This document shows positions 1-11,973 of a stretch of 64,000 nt of DNA, one piece after another. The position numbers were made by a program, and so were the translations under genes. Every line of letters starts with the position of its first letter. Position 1 is the stretch's first letter. The notes under the pieces are model-generated. The model was not told where the DNA came from and did no database searches. It was given only the letters and a program-made list of their open reading frames with translations. This stretch comes from Lamellibrachia columna (taxonomy: Eukaryota; Annelida; Polychaeta; Sabellida; Siboglinidae): positions 33,404,106 to 33,468,105 of the forward strand of contig OY759263.1 of assembly GCA_963662155.1 (NCBI GenBank), given 5' to 3'.

Positions 1-59
1 GAACGTTTTATTTAACTTGTGAAGCTTAGCGTACTTGTGTGTAGCCAGTACAGCATAAA

Positions 60-230
60 CATTAAAAAAAAAATAACAAATCTCAGAAGGGTGGGTTACA
101 CATAAATGAAATATTTTTTGGATTCTCGACGAGGCAATGGTTTCCTTGTCCACTTACCATCCGGGTGTTTTGCCTTGGGTGACAATCTTGTTCAATCTTG
201 TTGATTTTTTATAGCATAACCCTGTTTGGG
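60..230 (+). repeat. CR1-like LINE 3' tail fragment
   Basis: This stretch matches by eye the 3' end of the CR1-like copies near 10780-10900 and 58430-58560. Shared words include the 'ggttacacat' box, 'ggcttccttgtcca' (here 'ggtttccttgtcca') and the 'gacaatcttgtt' tail. No reading frame is left. It is a detached terminal piece. The rest of 1-705 is AT-rich and shows nothing recognisable. Confidence 0.55.
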
Positions 231-984
231 TAATTAATAAATATTACACGATTCGTTGAAACGGGAGCGTGTGTGTGTGGGTGAGTGCGTTCGTGAGTGT
301 GACATTCAATGAAGTAGCAGTCGCCTCACTTATATATCCATTCACTATTTCATATCCTATTCAATAATTTATATTTCATTTTGTTATGTGAGAATCCAGG
401 AAATGAGTACCTTTGGTAACTAAATATTAAAAGCTTGATACATGAAGCTATGAACACCTACATTGTTATGTACACTGTGTATAAAACGATCCACGCGTTC
501 TTTGCTGCAACAACGTTTCCCGTATGGTGTAACAACTTGCCCCGATTACGTGGCTAGTTATTTAGGTCAACTTCGTCTGGGAAACTTCACATATCTACCT
601 AACTACAATATGGAATATCAATGGTATGGTACATTTTATTAACACGAATAATGCATTTCATTGATACGTTCACGTAAATAATGCATCTAACATACCTTTC
701 ACATGAAATGACTTTAACTGAACATTGCAACAACTACCCCTGTCTCCCCTACACACAAAGCCGCGGACGGTTCATTCCCGCGTGGCGTGAACGAAACGCC
801 TGGCCTTTGAATTAAACGCCTGTGTATTTAACTGTGTATATTTGATGCACGACATAAAATCATATCATATGTATAATCGTTATTGCGTTAAAGATATTCC
901 ATAGCTTATATTATATTATATCATTGTCTTGTACACAAATTGCGTATGCACAAAGCCGTTGGCGGTTCACTCCCGAGTTGCTAG

Positions 985-1707
985 CAGGGCAAGTTGCAAC
1001 AGCCCCGCTAACTGTTTCAACTGGCCCCGCTAGCTGTTTCAACTTGCCCTACTAACTGTTTCAACTTGCCCCACTAACTGTTTCAACTTGCCCCACTAAC
1101 TGTTTCAATTTGCCCCACTAACTGTTTCAACTTGCCCCACTAACTGTTTCAACTTGCCCCACTAGCTGTTTCAGCTGACCCAGCTAGCTGTTGCAACTTA
1201 CCCCACTAACTGCTTCAATTTGCCCCACTAACTGTTTCAACTTGCCCCGCTAGCTGTTGCAACTTACCCCACTAACTGCATTAATTTGCCCCACTAGCTG
1301 TTTCAACTTGCCCCGCTAGCTGTTGCAACTTACCCCGCTAGCCGTTTCAACTTGCCCCACTAGCTGTTTCAGCTGGTCCAGCTAGCTGTTGCAACTTACC
1401 CCACTAACTGCTTCAATTTGCCCCACTAGCTGTTTCAACTTGCACCGCTAGCTGTTGCAACTTACCCCGCTAGCATTTTCAAGTTGCCGCACTAACGGTT
1501 TCAACTTGCCCCACTAACTGTTTCAACTTGCCCCATTAACTGTTTCAACTTGCCCAACGAACTGTTTCAGCTAGCCCCGCTAGCTGTTGCAACTTACCCC
1601 ACTAACTGCTTCAATTTGCCCCACTAGCTGTTTCAACTTGCACCGCTAGCTGTTGCAACTTGCCGCACTAACGGTTTCAACTTGCCCCACTAACTGTTTC
1701 AACTTGT
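985..1707 (+). repeat. 22-bp minisatellite array (left)
   Basis: About 32 head-to-tail units of roughly cttgccccactaactgttt + caa. Variants include 'ctagctgttgcaa' and 'gcttcaa'. There are no unique spacers between units, so this is a satellite and not a CRISPR array. The homologous array at 46105-47065 is longer and more uniform. Confidence 0.95.
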
Positions 1708-1819
1708 TTACGCGTTTATTATATATGCGGAAGATATTTGCGGTTTCATTGCCACTAAAAAGTTTCAATCGGGTAATGATAACCACAATCCTTCAACATG
1801 CTAGCCTCTGTCTTCCCTA

Positions 1820-2818
1820 TTGTTATCAATTAACAGAGAAAATAGTATTTTTACAACTTCATATAAAGGATGGCCACTTTGGACCCGTTTCTGTGGAAAC
1901 TGTTCTCCCCAAGATGTTGCTTGCGATGCCTTTGTAGTACTCTGTGGGCGGAACACAACTATCTGGACCCCAACACTTGTTGATATCTGGTATGATATTA
2001 ATTTTGTTTCGGTTTTCGTTCATCATTCTGCATACGTCACGTGGTTTTTATCGAATGAGTTACCTGCGCACTGTCCAAGTATATCAATGTCAACATATCG
2101 TTTAAGTTCGGCCACATATCTTTCCCTCAAACCATTAGTCGTACAGTGGCCGACAGGTCATAAGAGTAATCGGGTTTTGCCCTTAACCTGGTCATATGGA
2201 GTATACTCGTTCGTTACGTTACGCTTCAGCCACGGCAGTGACTCAGCAGATTCCCCGTAGACACGTCGGTGATGCTACCCGGATCTTTGTCGACCTTCTC
2301 TCTCGTGGAAAGACACATTCCGTATGGCACGACTACGTCACCGTTCATCTAGTACGAGATTGTCCAGTTGAACCAAGTTTCGTAAGGTTTAATATTCAAC
2401 TTAAATCGAACAGGCGCCTCGCGTAGATATCTAATCGGGATAGTTGCACCGTTTCCTCCGCATCGTAGGCCTGTCTGTCCAAATTAATATCTGCATGCTG
2501 ACTTTACTCCTTGTTTTGTTCCGGGCTGTATTCCTAACCAACAGTGGTGTCCGCGTTTTCTTGCTGCGCCAACGCCCGACTGAGACACTAACTCTGAGGT
2601 TTGCTACATGTTGAAATGGTTTCTTCTCTGCATTCGTAGATTTGTGTCTTCCTCCAATACGTGGGCCGACAGCGATCGACGGAGCAGATGCTGCTTTCCT
2701 TCCACGTGACATACGCGCCACAGATGGCGTCACATGTCGCTGCTCTGGGTAGGTGGCAAACAATGTCACTGCGACGGAAGCGATCGCAACAAGTATGAAC
2801 GCCGAGTATTTTGATTGC
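1820..2818 (-). pseudogene. GT10 fucosyltransferase-like pseudogene A
   Basis: Degenerate duplicate of the gene at 47216-48608. On the minus strand it starts after an acceptor ('cctatgtttcag') at about 2819. It reads a hydrophobic signal anchor (YSAFILVAIASVAVTLFA), then the stem and 'MQILIWTDR'. The copy then breaks. About 120 bp are missing near 2435, 12 bp near 2263, and about 310 bp near 2037. The last deletion removes the GT10 core (FYLAFENS...DYITEK) and the NEYF region. The terminal INKFWGP...GPKWPSFI segment survives at 1863-1990. Short shared words at two of the junctions suggest microhomology deletion. No functional enzyme can be made. Confidence 0.88.
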
Positions 2819-3600
2819 CTGAAACATAGGAAGATAAAGTGATTTACTTCCTAATACCTTTCAACGGCTTACTTTTCAACGGCAACTACGCTGTCTGATC
2901 GCGCTAATCGGCAACTATCAGGCGAATAGGACCCCAAGTCTCGTTCGGCACCACACTGATTTTGATACTTCCGGTGACATCGCCGTGTTGTTGAATGGAT
3001 GATCAACGTTGTTTAAATACTGTTTCTACGTCCCAAACAGTTTGATATCGTGCTAACACAATCATTTCTCATAGTAGCAATAACACATTATTCTGACTAC
3101 AATTAAGCACTTGCCATTAACAATAGTGTACGTCATATTAATTAACAATTCAATAGCAATGCATAATATCTTGTTAAATAAATATGTAGCCTGGTTCGTA
3201 CATGATGAAGTGCAGATCATCATTGTCTAAATCAATTTAATATAAATGAATTATATGTAAGTCATATGATAATGTTATAAGCAACGGATGCTTAATTGAT
3301 GCTAATATAAAATATCTGCCGTCCACCGTCTATATTCATAGTGGCGCGAGCACATTGAGAAATATAAAATTGTCAAGCGCCCCTAGAGTTACTTTTACTG
3401 TTTACTTGCTATATTTATTCGTCTTTACCCACATAGCATGGTGACCTACTTTCGACAGAGGTGTAGGGCGATAATTTATTATTCCTCAAAGTCGAAGTTC
3501 AAAAGAGAACAGTGCTCGCCAAGCCGGATGTTTCGGCCTACTGTCTTCTGTTTTTCAAGTCGCTAACGGCATGAACACTGGTCCGCCTACATTTCTCCAT
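2819..3600. other. Non-coding 5' flank/intron region of GT10 copy A
   Basis: AT-rich and without a supported ORF. It is nearly identical to 48612-49380, which lies upstream of GT10 gene B, and matches the reverse complement of 60100-60830 upstream of gene C. A possible donor lies where 'gttgaaaagtaag' reads on the minus strand (about 2865-2880). No convincing first coding exon was found. Confidence 0.5.
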
Positions 3601-4375
3601 GTGCAGCTTGTACAACTAATCTGATGACTCTGCCTAGGCAGATTTTTGAAATTCAGACAGTCATTTTGAGCAGCAGGTCACTGAAGTGACAAGATGGTGT
3701 AAGGACAACTACCTAGACTTGAATGTGGAAAAGACCAGGGAGATGGTAGTAGACTTTAGAAGGAATGAATGTGTGGGTGAGCTTGTTATAGGGGGTGTGA
3801 CTGTGGAAAAAGTGAATGAGTATAAATATATTGGCACTGTTTTGGATAATAAACTAACTTTTGAATCTAACACAAACTGCAATGTAAAGAAATGTCATCA
3901 GAGAATGTTCTGCATGTTCAGACTAAGATCTTTTGATGTGAGTCTTAAGAATGGAGGCAGTTTGAACAGTTTTGTCAATAGGGGAAGTAAGTTTGTTTAC
4001 AAATCACGACTGACTTGTGTCACATCCTTTCACAGTACTATGAGACACTACCATCAGGCAGGTGACTAAGAGCTTTCACTGCAAAGAAAGCGAAGACACT
4101 GAACAGGTTTGTTCCAATGTCCATCAAGATTATCAACATATCTTAAATTATTTGAACGGAACCAGTCTATAATTTAGTGGGTATATTATTTATATAGTGT
4201 AAATTATGTTGTTTCATGTAGTCACTGAGTAATAATGTAAAAACATTATCCATTGCTTGCCTTGTATATATTTTAAATATATGTCATAATACTTAATAAC
4301 GTTAATAATCGGTCTATTTTTTATATTTATTGTATATCTTTTATTTTCCTTGTCACCACCATCATCAATGTACGA
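3600..4375 (+). mobile_element. LINE reverse-transcriptase C-terminal fragment
   Basis: The ORF at 3686-4069 reads WCKDNYLDLNVEKTREMVVD, then 'NEYKYIGTVLDNKLTF' and 'MFRLRSFDVS'. This is the thumb and post-RT region of CR1/L2/Rex-type LINEs, where the usual form is an 'NxxKTxxMV' box followed by 'YKYLG'. The RT catalytic core is absent, so this is a 5'-truncated copy. It replaces the SINE head that the right duplication carries at 49400-49610, so it arrived or rearranged after the duplication. An alternative frame continues briefly after 4069. Confidence 0.7.
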
Positions 4376-4377
4376 GC

Positions 4378-4495
4378 GTCTATATGGCGTCTATGCTAGG
4401 GGAAGTAAAAGATCCCACAAAGGGGGTAAATGTGCAACATGCTGTGGACTCCATCTCTCATGAGCCACTGCAGAAGTGTCCATGACGCGGCTCAG
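4378..4495 (+). repeat. SINE 3' part (same family as 49465-49720)
   Basis: It begins 'tatatggcgtctatgct' and runs through 'gatcccacaaagggggtaaatgtgcaacatgctgtggactcc' in pieces shared with 49615-49720. The tRNA-like head is missing here because the LINE fragment precedes it. Confidence 0.65.
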
Positions 4496-5340
4496 TTAAT
4501 TCTGCTAACTACTTCGCCAGAGGATACGATTGAATTAATCTTTGTTTTAAAATAATACACACATATAAAACACACCGAAATACGTATGTTGGATGCTGGT
4601 TTCTTCTGAAAAGGGAATTCTTCAGTATACAGGCATATGTCAATAACTCATAATACGTGACTCGTGGTCCTTGAATACCTCATTTCACGATCGACAACAT
4701 ACAGCTGCATAAATCATGTCAGTGGTAATATAACCATGTCGTGTCTAGTATGCACAACCGTCAAAAAGCAGTGACTCCGCTAAATCCGCGTATTAAATTA
4801 CAAACTAAGATGACAAAATCACAGTTTGTTCAACATTAAAAGAGCTAGACCGGTGGGCCTAAATGATTGGTAGGAATGTGTTGCACTGAACTACTGTCTA
4901 CGCAGAAGCATCCGCATCAGGAAGAACTAAAACGGAGCATCTATTCAGCGAACGACACGCTGCGGGCGCATTGAATTCTTTAGCATATTTACACACATTC
5001 GCTGAGCCAAAGTAGTCACAAAGACCAGACATGGCTAGAGAAATAACACCTTTTTATAGGAACATCGTATATGAGCATATTCACATCGTTCTAAATGCCA
5101 AAGCTAGAATGTTTGTGTTCTATATAGTAAGTAATACGTCATTGTTCAAATTTAGATGCACGTGCTGAGGCATCATTGTTTGAATTTCTAGTATGTGCAT
5201 GACTAGCCACTTAACTTACTGGGACTGGTGACTTGACGACATCCAGTGTAGTCAATTTGCCAAACAGTGATGCCCTGCCTTCAGAGTACTGCAGAGAGTC
5301 GTTGGCCACATCCACCATATTCAACCAGTCACACCTTTCA
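4496..5340. other. Duplicated non-coding block
   Basis: Homologous to 49725-50628, same orientation. AT-rich, no coding potential. Parts recur inverted at 8500-8750, 9400-9640 and 55085-56260. Confidence 0.6.
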
Positions 5341-5465
5341 GGCCCGTCCTTCGGGTTTTCAATGGGGTGATCTGGCGTATACAATCAGCCGGGTATTTCT
5401 CGGTGGTTCTCTCAAAAAGGGGGGTTCGTTCGAACACCCCCCCCCCCACCCCCTGAGGACGGGCC
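5341..5465. mobile_element. MITE-like element with GGCCCGTCCT inverted ends
   Basis: A 125-bp element bounded by GGCCCGTCCT and AGGACGGGCC, with G/C-rich subterminal arms (ttcgggtt / acccccc...ccctg) and a shared interior 'tttctcggtggttctctcaaa'. Related copies: 50629-50747 (same orientation), about 11974-12095 (inverted), 25655-25795, and damaged pieces near 8450, 9305, 55063, 55925 and 59640. It has no ORF. Target duplication is not clear. Confidence 0.7.
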
Positions 5466-5499
5466 TACATTTCTAGATGTATGTGTAATGTCGGTAAAC

Positions 5500-5935
5500 G
5501 ATTGAGCTTGTTTTATGTCATTGTAGATCTCAGATTTGTACACGTCTGAGACCACGAAAAGACCTGTTGGTATCGATGGCTGGCATCACTATGAGTAACT
5601 TTGTTGATGTAGCAACGGACGACGTGAGCGATTGCTGGCCCGGTGTTAGTGACTGTAAGTAGTACACAACACCCACCTTGCAGTGTCATTTGTACCAGAA
5701 TATCATCACACACGAAGTTTGAGTTGAATGCTATCAGGCGGGTGCGCAATATTTGGGGGGAGGGACAAAGTAAGATCAGTAGAATGTGGTAGCTGAAACT
5801 CTGATCCATGTTCTAGTCCTCGTTCTTATTTGAGGAACAGCTTATCACATTGCAGACATATATTTGACTTCCCTTGATCGAACTAGGCAATGTTCTGGTG
5901 CCTATCTGGAGTGATGGGAACTTCCCATGGAGCCA
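5500..5935. repeat. Inverted copy of the 'taacaccgggcc' block
   Basis: Reverse complement of 8160-8440 and 54700-55040. Shared words include 'gctggcatcac', 'gcaacggacgac' and a poly-C run near 'gcgcac'. Part of the scrambled inverted-repeat architecture. No coding role seen. Confidence 0.6.
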
Positions 5936-5984
5936 CAAATGTTGCCAACAGCTTTGTTACTAACTGTGCTGCGTTAATGCATAG

Positions 5985-6125
5985 AACCAACGGTTACTGC
6001 ATCTACGCTATCTTCAGTTGAACCAAATTTTACTGCACTTAAGCTATCGTCCGTTCAACCAACGTTTACTGCATCTAAGCTATCGCCCGGTGAACCAATA
6101 TTTACTGTATCTAAGCTATCGCCCT
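5985..6125 (+). repeat. 36-bp tandem repeat, four units
   Basis: Units resemble 'aaccaacgtttactgcatct' followed by 'aagctatcgcccggtg'. The homologous set is at about 52750-52900. The 5' flank 'atgttgccaacagctttgtt' also recurs at 52705 and, inverted, near 6450. Confidence 0.8.
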
Positions 6126-6780
6126 ATAGCCAAATATGTTTTTATTTAATGAGCGCAGGGCTCAGCAAACATTTTTAATATAGTGCCACATCGGAGATTT
6201 CAAATAAGTCTCCGGGCCACAACGGCCAAATATGTGTTCGAATAGATCATTGGTCTGTCGACAGAGGCCTAAACGGAAACAAAAGTCGTGGTTTTACTAA
6301 GACTAAGATTTGAAAATACAGGCTAGTTGATCACATCGTATAGCACGACTATGCTCCGCCCTATGCAACCGTCTGGTGTATCATGATTAATGGAACTCGT
6401 CCAAGTCGGTGCAGTAACCTTCGGTTCTATGCATTTACGCTGCACAGTTAGTAACAAAGCTGCTGGCAACATTCGCGGCCGACTATGCTCCGCCCTATGC
6501 AACCGTCTGGTTGGCTTCGACTACTATGATGATTAATGGAACTCGTCCGAGTCGGAAGTCGTACACTAAATGTGCCACATCGCACAGTGATACCAGCGCA
6601 GTTTTGTTAAGCGACCTTCTCTCTCTTTCTATCGAATTCCATTGGTTGAGCCGCCAAGAAAGAAACATGTGAGTAAACATTTTACAGTTTAATCTACGTT
6701 GTGTTTATGATTACCTTTACGATTACGAATTCACATTCAGGAATGCCGATTGCTTGGAAAGTCTCGTTATTTTCTCACAT
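6126..6780. other. Duplicated non-coding block
   Basis: Matches about 52900-53390 and, inverted, 52490-52705 ('gagccgccaagaaagaaaca'). No supported gene. Confidence 0.5.
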
Positions 6781-6784
6781 GTGA

Positions 6785-7030
6785 CTGCGTTTAGAACAGC
6801 TCAGGGTAAACCAACCGAAACAAAATGGGGCCAACTGTGACGTTCCACGAATAGCGCTATTCCAGCAATGGATGCCATATTTATGCAAATTGTTTCGTTA
6901 ACTACGTATCAACGTAACGGGCCACGTAATCAATCTTACCGTAATGGAGCTAATCTGTGTCCAGGCAGACTTAGCAGGGATTGGTACCCCAGGAAGGAGT
7001 TGCAACACTATTATTTTTTTCGAAATTCAC
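6785..7030 (+). repeat. Unclassified interspersed repeat R1
   Basis: Core words are 'ggtaaaccaaccgaaacaaa', 'aactgtgacgtt', 'gccatatttatgcaaattg' and 'caatcttaccgtaatggagc'. Other copies: about 11270-11460, 53395-53620 and 58925-59130 (plus), and 52205-52400 (minus). There are five copies, all inside the duplicated GT10 units. Small ORFs across it are not conserved between copies. Confidence 0.65.
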
Positions 7031-8450
7031 ACCACCGTAAAAATTTCTACGTACAGTCGAACTACTCTTCGTAGTCATTACGTAGAGGCAATGACTGGAT
7101 GCACCATCTATCCATGCATATATGAATAGTTCTATCATAATGTTATTTATCATGCATTTATCGTGAATTATTAATATTGTTGTTATGGCAGTGTAGAATT
7201 TGTATTTTGCTAGTAATAATAATACTAATAATAAAACATAATAACAATATATTTCATCCATAAAGGGTCAGAACCAATGACATGAATTGGATGACCAACT
7301 TTAAAACATGGCTTACAACTGCTAGATAGACACATTTATTAAAAATATTAAATTAATTATAATACTCATCAAATCAATATAGTACAATAAATAAATGTAA
7401 CTCTAAATATAACAATAGCTCATATAATGTGGATAAGATTACAGGAACAAATTTAAAGGTCAGGTAGGCTTGGACCATACCAATATTTGGCCAAGCCCCA
7501 GGGCGTGATTCGTTGATCCATGTACGTTTTCCAGACAATGGCATATCTCAGTCAGTCAGTGATTCAATCCTACATCATAAACAACGACATATGCTTTGTC
7601 GTCCACTAGTTACGCACAAGCAACAAAATATCCCTTGTTTTCCACTAGATACGCATATCAATGGACACTATTTGTGGTACATTTATCAGGTAGAGTGGCA
7701 CCAGTGCAGACCCACATGAAACAGTTCAACTTCTTCTTTGGATTAATGTTTGGTCATTGCTTGTTCTATCATGCTTATAGTCTGAGTGAATCACCCTAGA
7801 CATGTTAATTCCAGCAAATCATGTCATTGTCAGCTGCTAATGAACAAGATAATAGATGCCATAACTGTCAAAACTCTTCGCTCCATGCGCCGTAGTGATG
7901 AATCTACCTTCTTCCGGATGGAGGTTGAGTCCCTTGCTAGTGCAAAACAGGTACAACAGCCTGTCCTTTCCCGATTAAAGATATCCTTGGAAAAGCTGGA
8001 AGTGGGTTCAGCTCTGTGAGAAGTTCGCAACACTCCAGATAGGGACCAGAACATTGCCTAGTTCGATCAAGGGAACTCAAATATATGTCTGCAATGTGAT
8101 GAGCTGTTCCTCAAATAAGAACGAGGACTAGAACGTGGATCAGAGTTTCAGCTACCACATTCTACTGGTCTTAAGTTGCCCCCCCCCCAAGATTGCGCAC
8201 CCGTCTGATATAATTCAACTCAAACTACGTGTTTGATGAAATCCTGGGGCAAATGACAATGCAAGCTGGGTATTGTGTATTACTTCCAGTCACTAACACC
8301 GGGCCTGCAATGTCTCATGTCGTCCGTTGCCACATCAACAAAGTTGCTCATGGTGGTGCCAGCCATCACAGCCAAAAGTCTTTTCGTGGTCTCAGACGTG
8401 TACAAAACTGAGATCTACAATGACATAGAACAAGCTCAATCGTTTGACGT
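7030..8450. repeat. Duplicated block, arm of the local inverted repeat
   Basis: Homologous to about 53640-55060 in the same orientation, and to 50865-51990 inverted. Short ORFs at 7786-8019, 54370-54603 and 51075-51308 are alike (MEVESLASA..Q). They lack domain signatures and change length between copies, so I treat them as non-coding. A C-rich run near 8182 matches runs at 5755 and 54765. Confidence 0.6.
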
Positions 8451-8749
8451 CCTCAGGGGGTTCGGGGGGTTCGTTCGAAATAATTTAATATGCTAGATAC
8501 GACGTGGTTATATTACTACTGACAGGATTTATGCAGCTGGAAGTTGTCGATCGTGAAATGAGGTATTCAAGGACCACGAGTCACGACTTATAAATTATTG
8601 ACATATGCCTATATACTGAAGAATTCCCTTTTCAGAAGAAAACAACATCCAACGTACGTGTTTCGGTGTGTTTTATATGTGTGTATTATTTTAAAACAAA
8701 AATTAATTCAATCGTATCTTATGGCGAGGTAATTAGCACAAATGACTGA

Positions 8750-9005
8750 GCCGCGTCATGGACACTTCTGCAGTGGCTCATGAGAGATGGAGTCCACAGC
8801 ATGTTGCACATTTACCCCCTGTGTGGGATATTTTACTTCCCCTGGCATAGATGCCATATAGAAGGGACCAACGTTTTTTAGTGTCTCTCCCGAAGGACGC
8901 AAGCAAAAGTTCCCAAGTATCGAAATGGCAATACGTGGTTTTGATCTCCGGTCCCTTCGACCGAAAGTCCGACAACCTACCACACAACCACCGCGCCTCA
9001 CTTAA
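8750..9005 (-). mobile_element. tRNA-derived SINE
   Basis: Read on the minus strand it has a tRNA-like head, 'gaggcgcggtggttgtgtgg', then 'gtcggactttcggtc' and a B-box-like 'ggagatcaaaacc'. The body carries 'ccttcgggagagacac' and 'ggtaaatgtgcaac', ending near 'ccactgcagaagtgtcc'. Copies: 49465-49720 (plus), 55405-55640 (minus), about 59700-59815 (minus, head only), 4378-4495 and about 12695-12825 (body only). The polymerase III boxes are degenerate. Confidence 0.65.
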
Positions 9006-9655
9006 ATATAAAGCTAATCTACATGTCTTGAATCATTGGCTGGACCCAATGGCTACCGCAGTTACCTCGAGGGACAACTACAAAGGAGAGAAAGGTAGGC
9101 GGGTCTGTGTTCATGTCGTTAACGACTTGAAAAACAGAAGGCAGTAGACCAAACATCCGGCGTGGCTAGCACTGTTCTCTTTTGACCTTCGACTTTGAGG
9201 AATAATAAATTATCGCCCTGCACCACGTGGAACTGGCTGAGCAGTTCCTGTCGAAAGTTGGTCACCATGGTATGTGGGTAAAGACGCATAAATTAGGCCC
9301 CTCCCCAGGGGGTTCGGTGGGTTCGAACGAAAGGTGTGACTGGTTGAATATGGTGGATGTGGCCAACGACTCTTTGCAGTACCCTGAAGTCAGGGCGTCA
9401 CTGTTTTACAAATTGACTACAATGGATGTTGTCAAGTCACCAGTCCCAGTAGGTTAAGTCATTAGTCATGCTGATAATAAAAATTCAAACAATGATGCTA
9501 CAGCATGTGCATCTCAATTTGAACAATGACCTATTACTTACTATCTGGACCACAAAAATATTAGCTTTGGCATTTGGAACGATGTGAATATGCTCAAACA
9601 CGATGTTCCTATAAAAAGGTGTTATTTCGCTAGCCACGTCTGGCCTTTGTGACTA
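9006..9655. other. Duplicated non-coding block
   Basis: Homologous to 55640-56285 and, inverted, to parts of 49200-49450 and 50280-50600. The ORF at 9227-9457 is matched at 55845-56075 in near-identical form, but the inverted copies do not keep it, so I do not call it a gene. Confidence 0.45.
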
Positions 9656-9659
9656 CTTT

Positions 9660-10905
9660 GACTCAGTGAATTGGAAAGGATGAAGACTACACAAATTACA
9701 AAGAGGCACTTAATGCAGCTACGACTGAAACTTGATAATTTAAAAGAAGCTATGAGCACAAATTTACATGTAACCTAAAACATGACAGCAAGTATATGTC
9801 AGCAGTAAACAAACTGACGAGACAAGGTTGGACCACTAGCAAACAGGGTTGGAAATAGAGTATCAAAATATTTTTTTAATGGCAGAAAACCTAAATGGTT
9901 ACTTCAGTTCAGTTTTAACTAGAGAGGATATTAGTTCACTACAACTTTCAGATGCTAAATTTCAGGAGGCTAAATCGGGGTATTTAGGGCAGTTAATTGT
10001 AATCCCAGAAATGGTAGTTAAGAAAATAAAGGCAATGAAGGATAATAAACCACTAGGAGTGGATAGAATTCCTCCAAGACTAATAACGGAAACAGTAGAA
10101 CAAGTTAGTATACCACTTGCAAGAGTGTTCAACTTATCATTAAAAGATGGAGTGGTTCCTTCTGAATGGAAAGAAGCAAACATCATACCATTATTTAAAA
10201 AGGGTTCGAGAAAAAGAAAAGAAATTAGGAGTAACAATAAGTTTTGATGTGAAAGTTTCAGAGCAGTGTGGTATTGCAGCTTCAAAGGGTAATCAAAGTA
10301 TTGGGTTGATTAGGAGAAATATAACATACCAGGGAAAACGTTAATTATACCTCTGTATAAATCAATAGCTAGGCTTTATTTATAACACAGTATACACGCA
10401 TGGAGACCAACTATCGTAAGAAGGATATAGATACGCTTAAACGATTACAGAGGAGAGCAACTAAGATACTTCCAGAAATGGTGAACGCCTAAGAGAATGT
10501 GGTTCAACAACCCTACTTGTAAGTAGGTTATGAACAGACCAACAGTTTTTAAGATATTAAATTGGTATGAAAAGATTGATAGATATATTTTTTTCACTAA
10601 GGAAAGATTGTAGAACTAGAGAACACGAAGTAGCTTTAGTAAAGGGTCAGTGTAGATTAGATATCTGAAAGTACTCTTTCTCGCAGCTGACAATCATTGA
10701 ATGGAACAAATCATCTACATATTGTGTGCTGTTAGCAGCGTGAATATGTTTAAAAACAAAGTTGACACATATCTCAGGAGGACAGGTTACACATAGATGG
10801 AAAATGTAGGACACTCGAGAAACCAATGGCTTCCTTGTCCAAGTGCCATCTGGGCGTTTGCCTTGAATGGCAATCTTATTAAATATTGTTAAGTCTTGTT
10901 AAATG
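9660..10905 (+). mobile_element. CR1-like LINE, internally deleted
   Basis: The reading frame around 9849-10200 gives KKIKAMKDNKPLGVDRIPPR, then 'IPLARVFNLSLKDGVVPSEW' and 'IIPLFKKGSR', the N-terminal fingers of a CR1-type RT. The copy then jumps at about 10210 to the post-RT part ('SEQCGIAASKGNQ', 'GLIRRNITY'). The palm with the catalytic aspartates is therefore deleted. The C-terminal 'INEWNK' and 'VNMFKNKVDTYLRR' remnants lie near 10690-10790. The 3' tail is at 10800-10905. It is orthologous to the copy at 56290-58560, so the insertion predates the segmental duplication. Confidence 0.85.
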
Positions 10906-11970
10906 TTATATCAAATGCGTAAAACAAATAGCCTCTTCAGAACATCAGTTTAGCGCATGTAAAAACGTTGCTATTTCTCAGTTTTCCATTATGTAAGACA
11001 CATTATTCAATCGTTGGAAGAAACCTAAATAATTGATGGTTGCACAATATCATTCAATTGTTTTGTAATAATATACTTCGAAATAATTACCCTTTTATAT
11101 TCTTCTTTTATAAGTCCTGGCCCGCGAAGGCCTTTGGTAAACTATATTATAATATTAAGTAAGTTATACTTGCATAGCAGATGTCTTCTACATACCATAA
11201 GATTAGTACGATTACGACTTCCTACTGTGAATACCGATTGTTGTGACATGAATGTATTATATTTCTCGGGTTACACCAACCGAAACAACATGGGAACAAC
11301 TGTGACGTTAGACGCAGAGCGCTATTCATGCAGTGGAGGCCATATTTACGCAAATTGTTTCGTTGTTTAACGGGCCAACGTAAACAATCTTACTCTAATG
11401 GAGCTAAGTTGTGTTCACACAGACTTTTGATGGAAAGGAAGGAGTTGTAACACCCGGTTTTTTTTTATTCACCACCCCCCCCCCCAATACGCTTTCTGCA
11501 AACAAGCGAATTACCCTTTATAGTTATTATGTACAATTGTTCGCAATGCCATTCGTGTTTTCGATTGTTTTAAGTTACGTAGACCTTCACAACACATTAC
11601 TATAACTGCCAGTATTCCGTCCCCGACATACGTAGATAGTATCACGACGTCGCTCACACACGCGTCCGTGAGAAACTGTGTGACAGCAGTGGCAAGTTGG
11701 CATGTTGACTTTTAAGGTGCTGTTATTGTTCATGAGATCACTCACTCGGAACGAGCACATCACCAGCGGGTGTGGTCTTTTGCCTACAGTCACTAACACC
11801 GGGCCAACAATGCCACATGTCGTCCGTTGCCACATTAACACAGTTGCTCATGGTGATGCCAGCCATCAATGCCAATAGGTATATCTGTGGTCTCATGCAT
11901 ATACAAAACTGAGTTCTACAATGACATAGAACAAGCTCAATCGTTTAACGACATTACACATACATATAGA
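10906..11970. repeat. Duplicated non-coding block with R1 copy
   Basis: Homologous to 58560-59635. It contains an R1 copy (about 11270-11460), a poly-T/poly-C junction near 11460-11485, and another 'taacaccgggcc' block (11770-11900). No supported gene. Confidence 0.55.
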
Positions 11971-11973
11971 AAG

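Noticed and set aside
985..1707. CRISPR-like array of regular 22-bp repeats
   Set aside because: Units are directly adjacent with no unique spacers, no cas genes are present, and the sequence is eukaryotic.
7786..8019. Small ORF (MEVESLASA..) repeated in three copies
   Set aside because: It is repeated because the DNA is duplicated. Ends differ between copies and no domain is visible; an opposite-strand ORF is equally conserved.
9227..9457. 76-codon ORF conserved at 55845-56075
   Set aside because: The conservation equals that of the flanking non-coding DNA, and the inverted copies lack it. It includes MITE-derived sequence.
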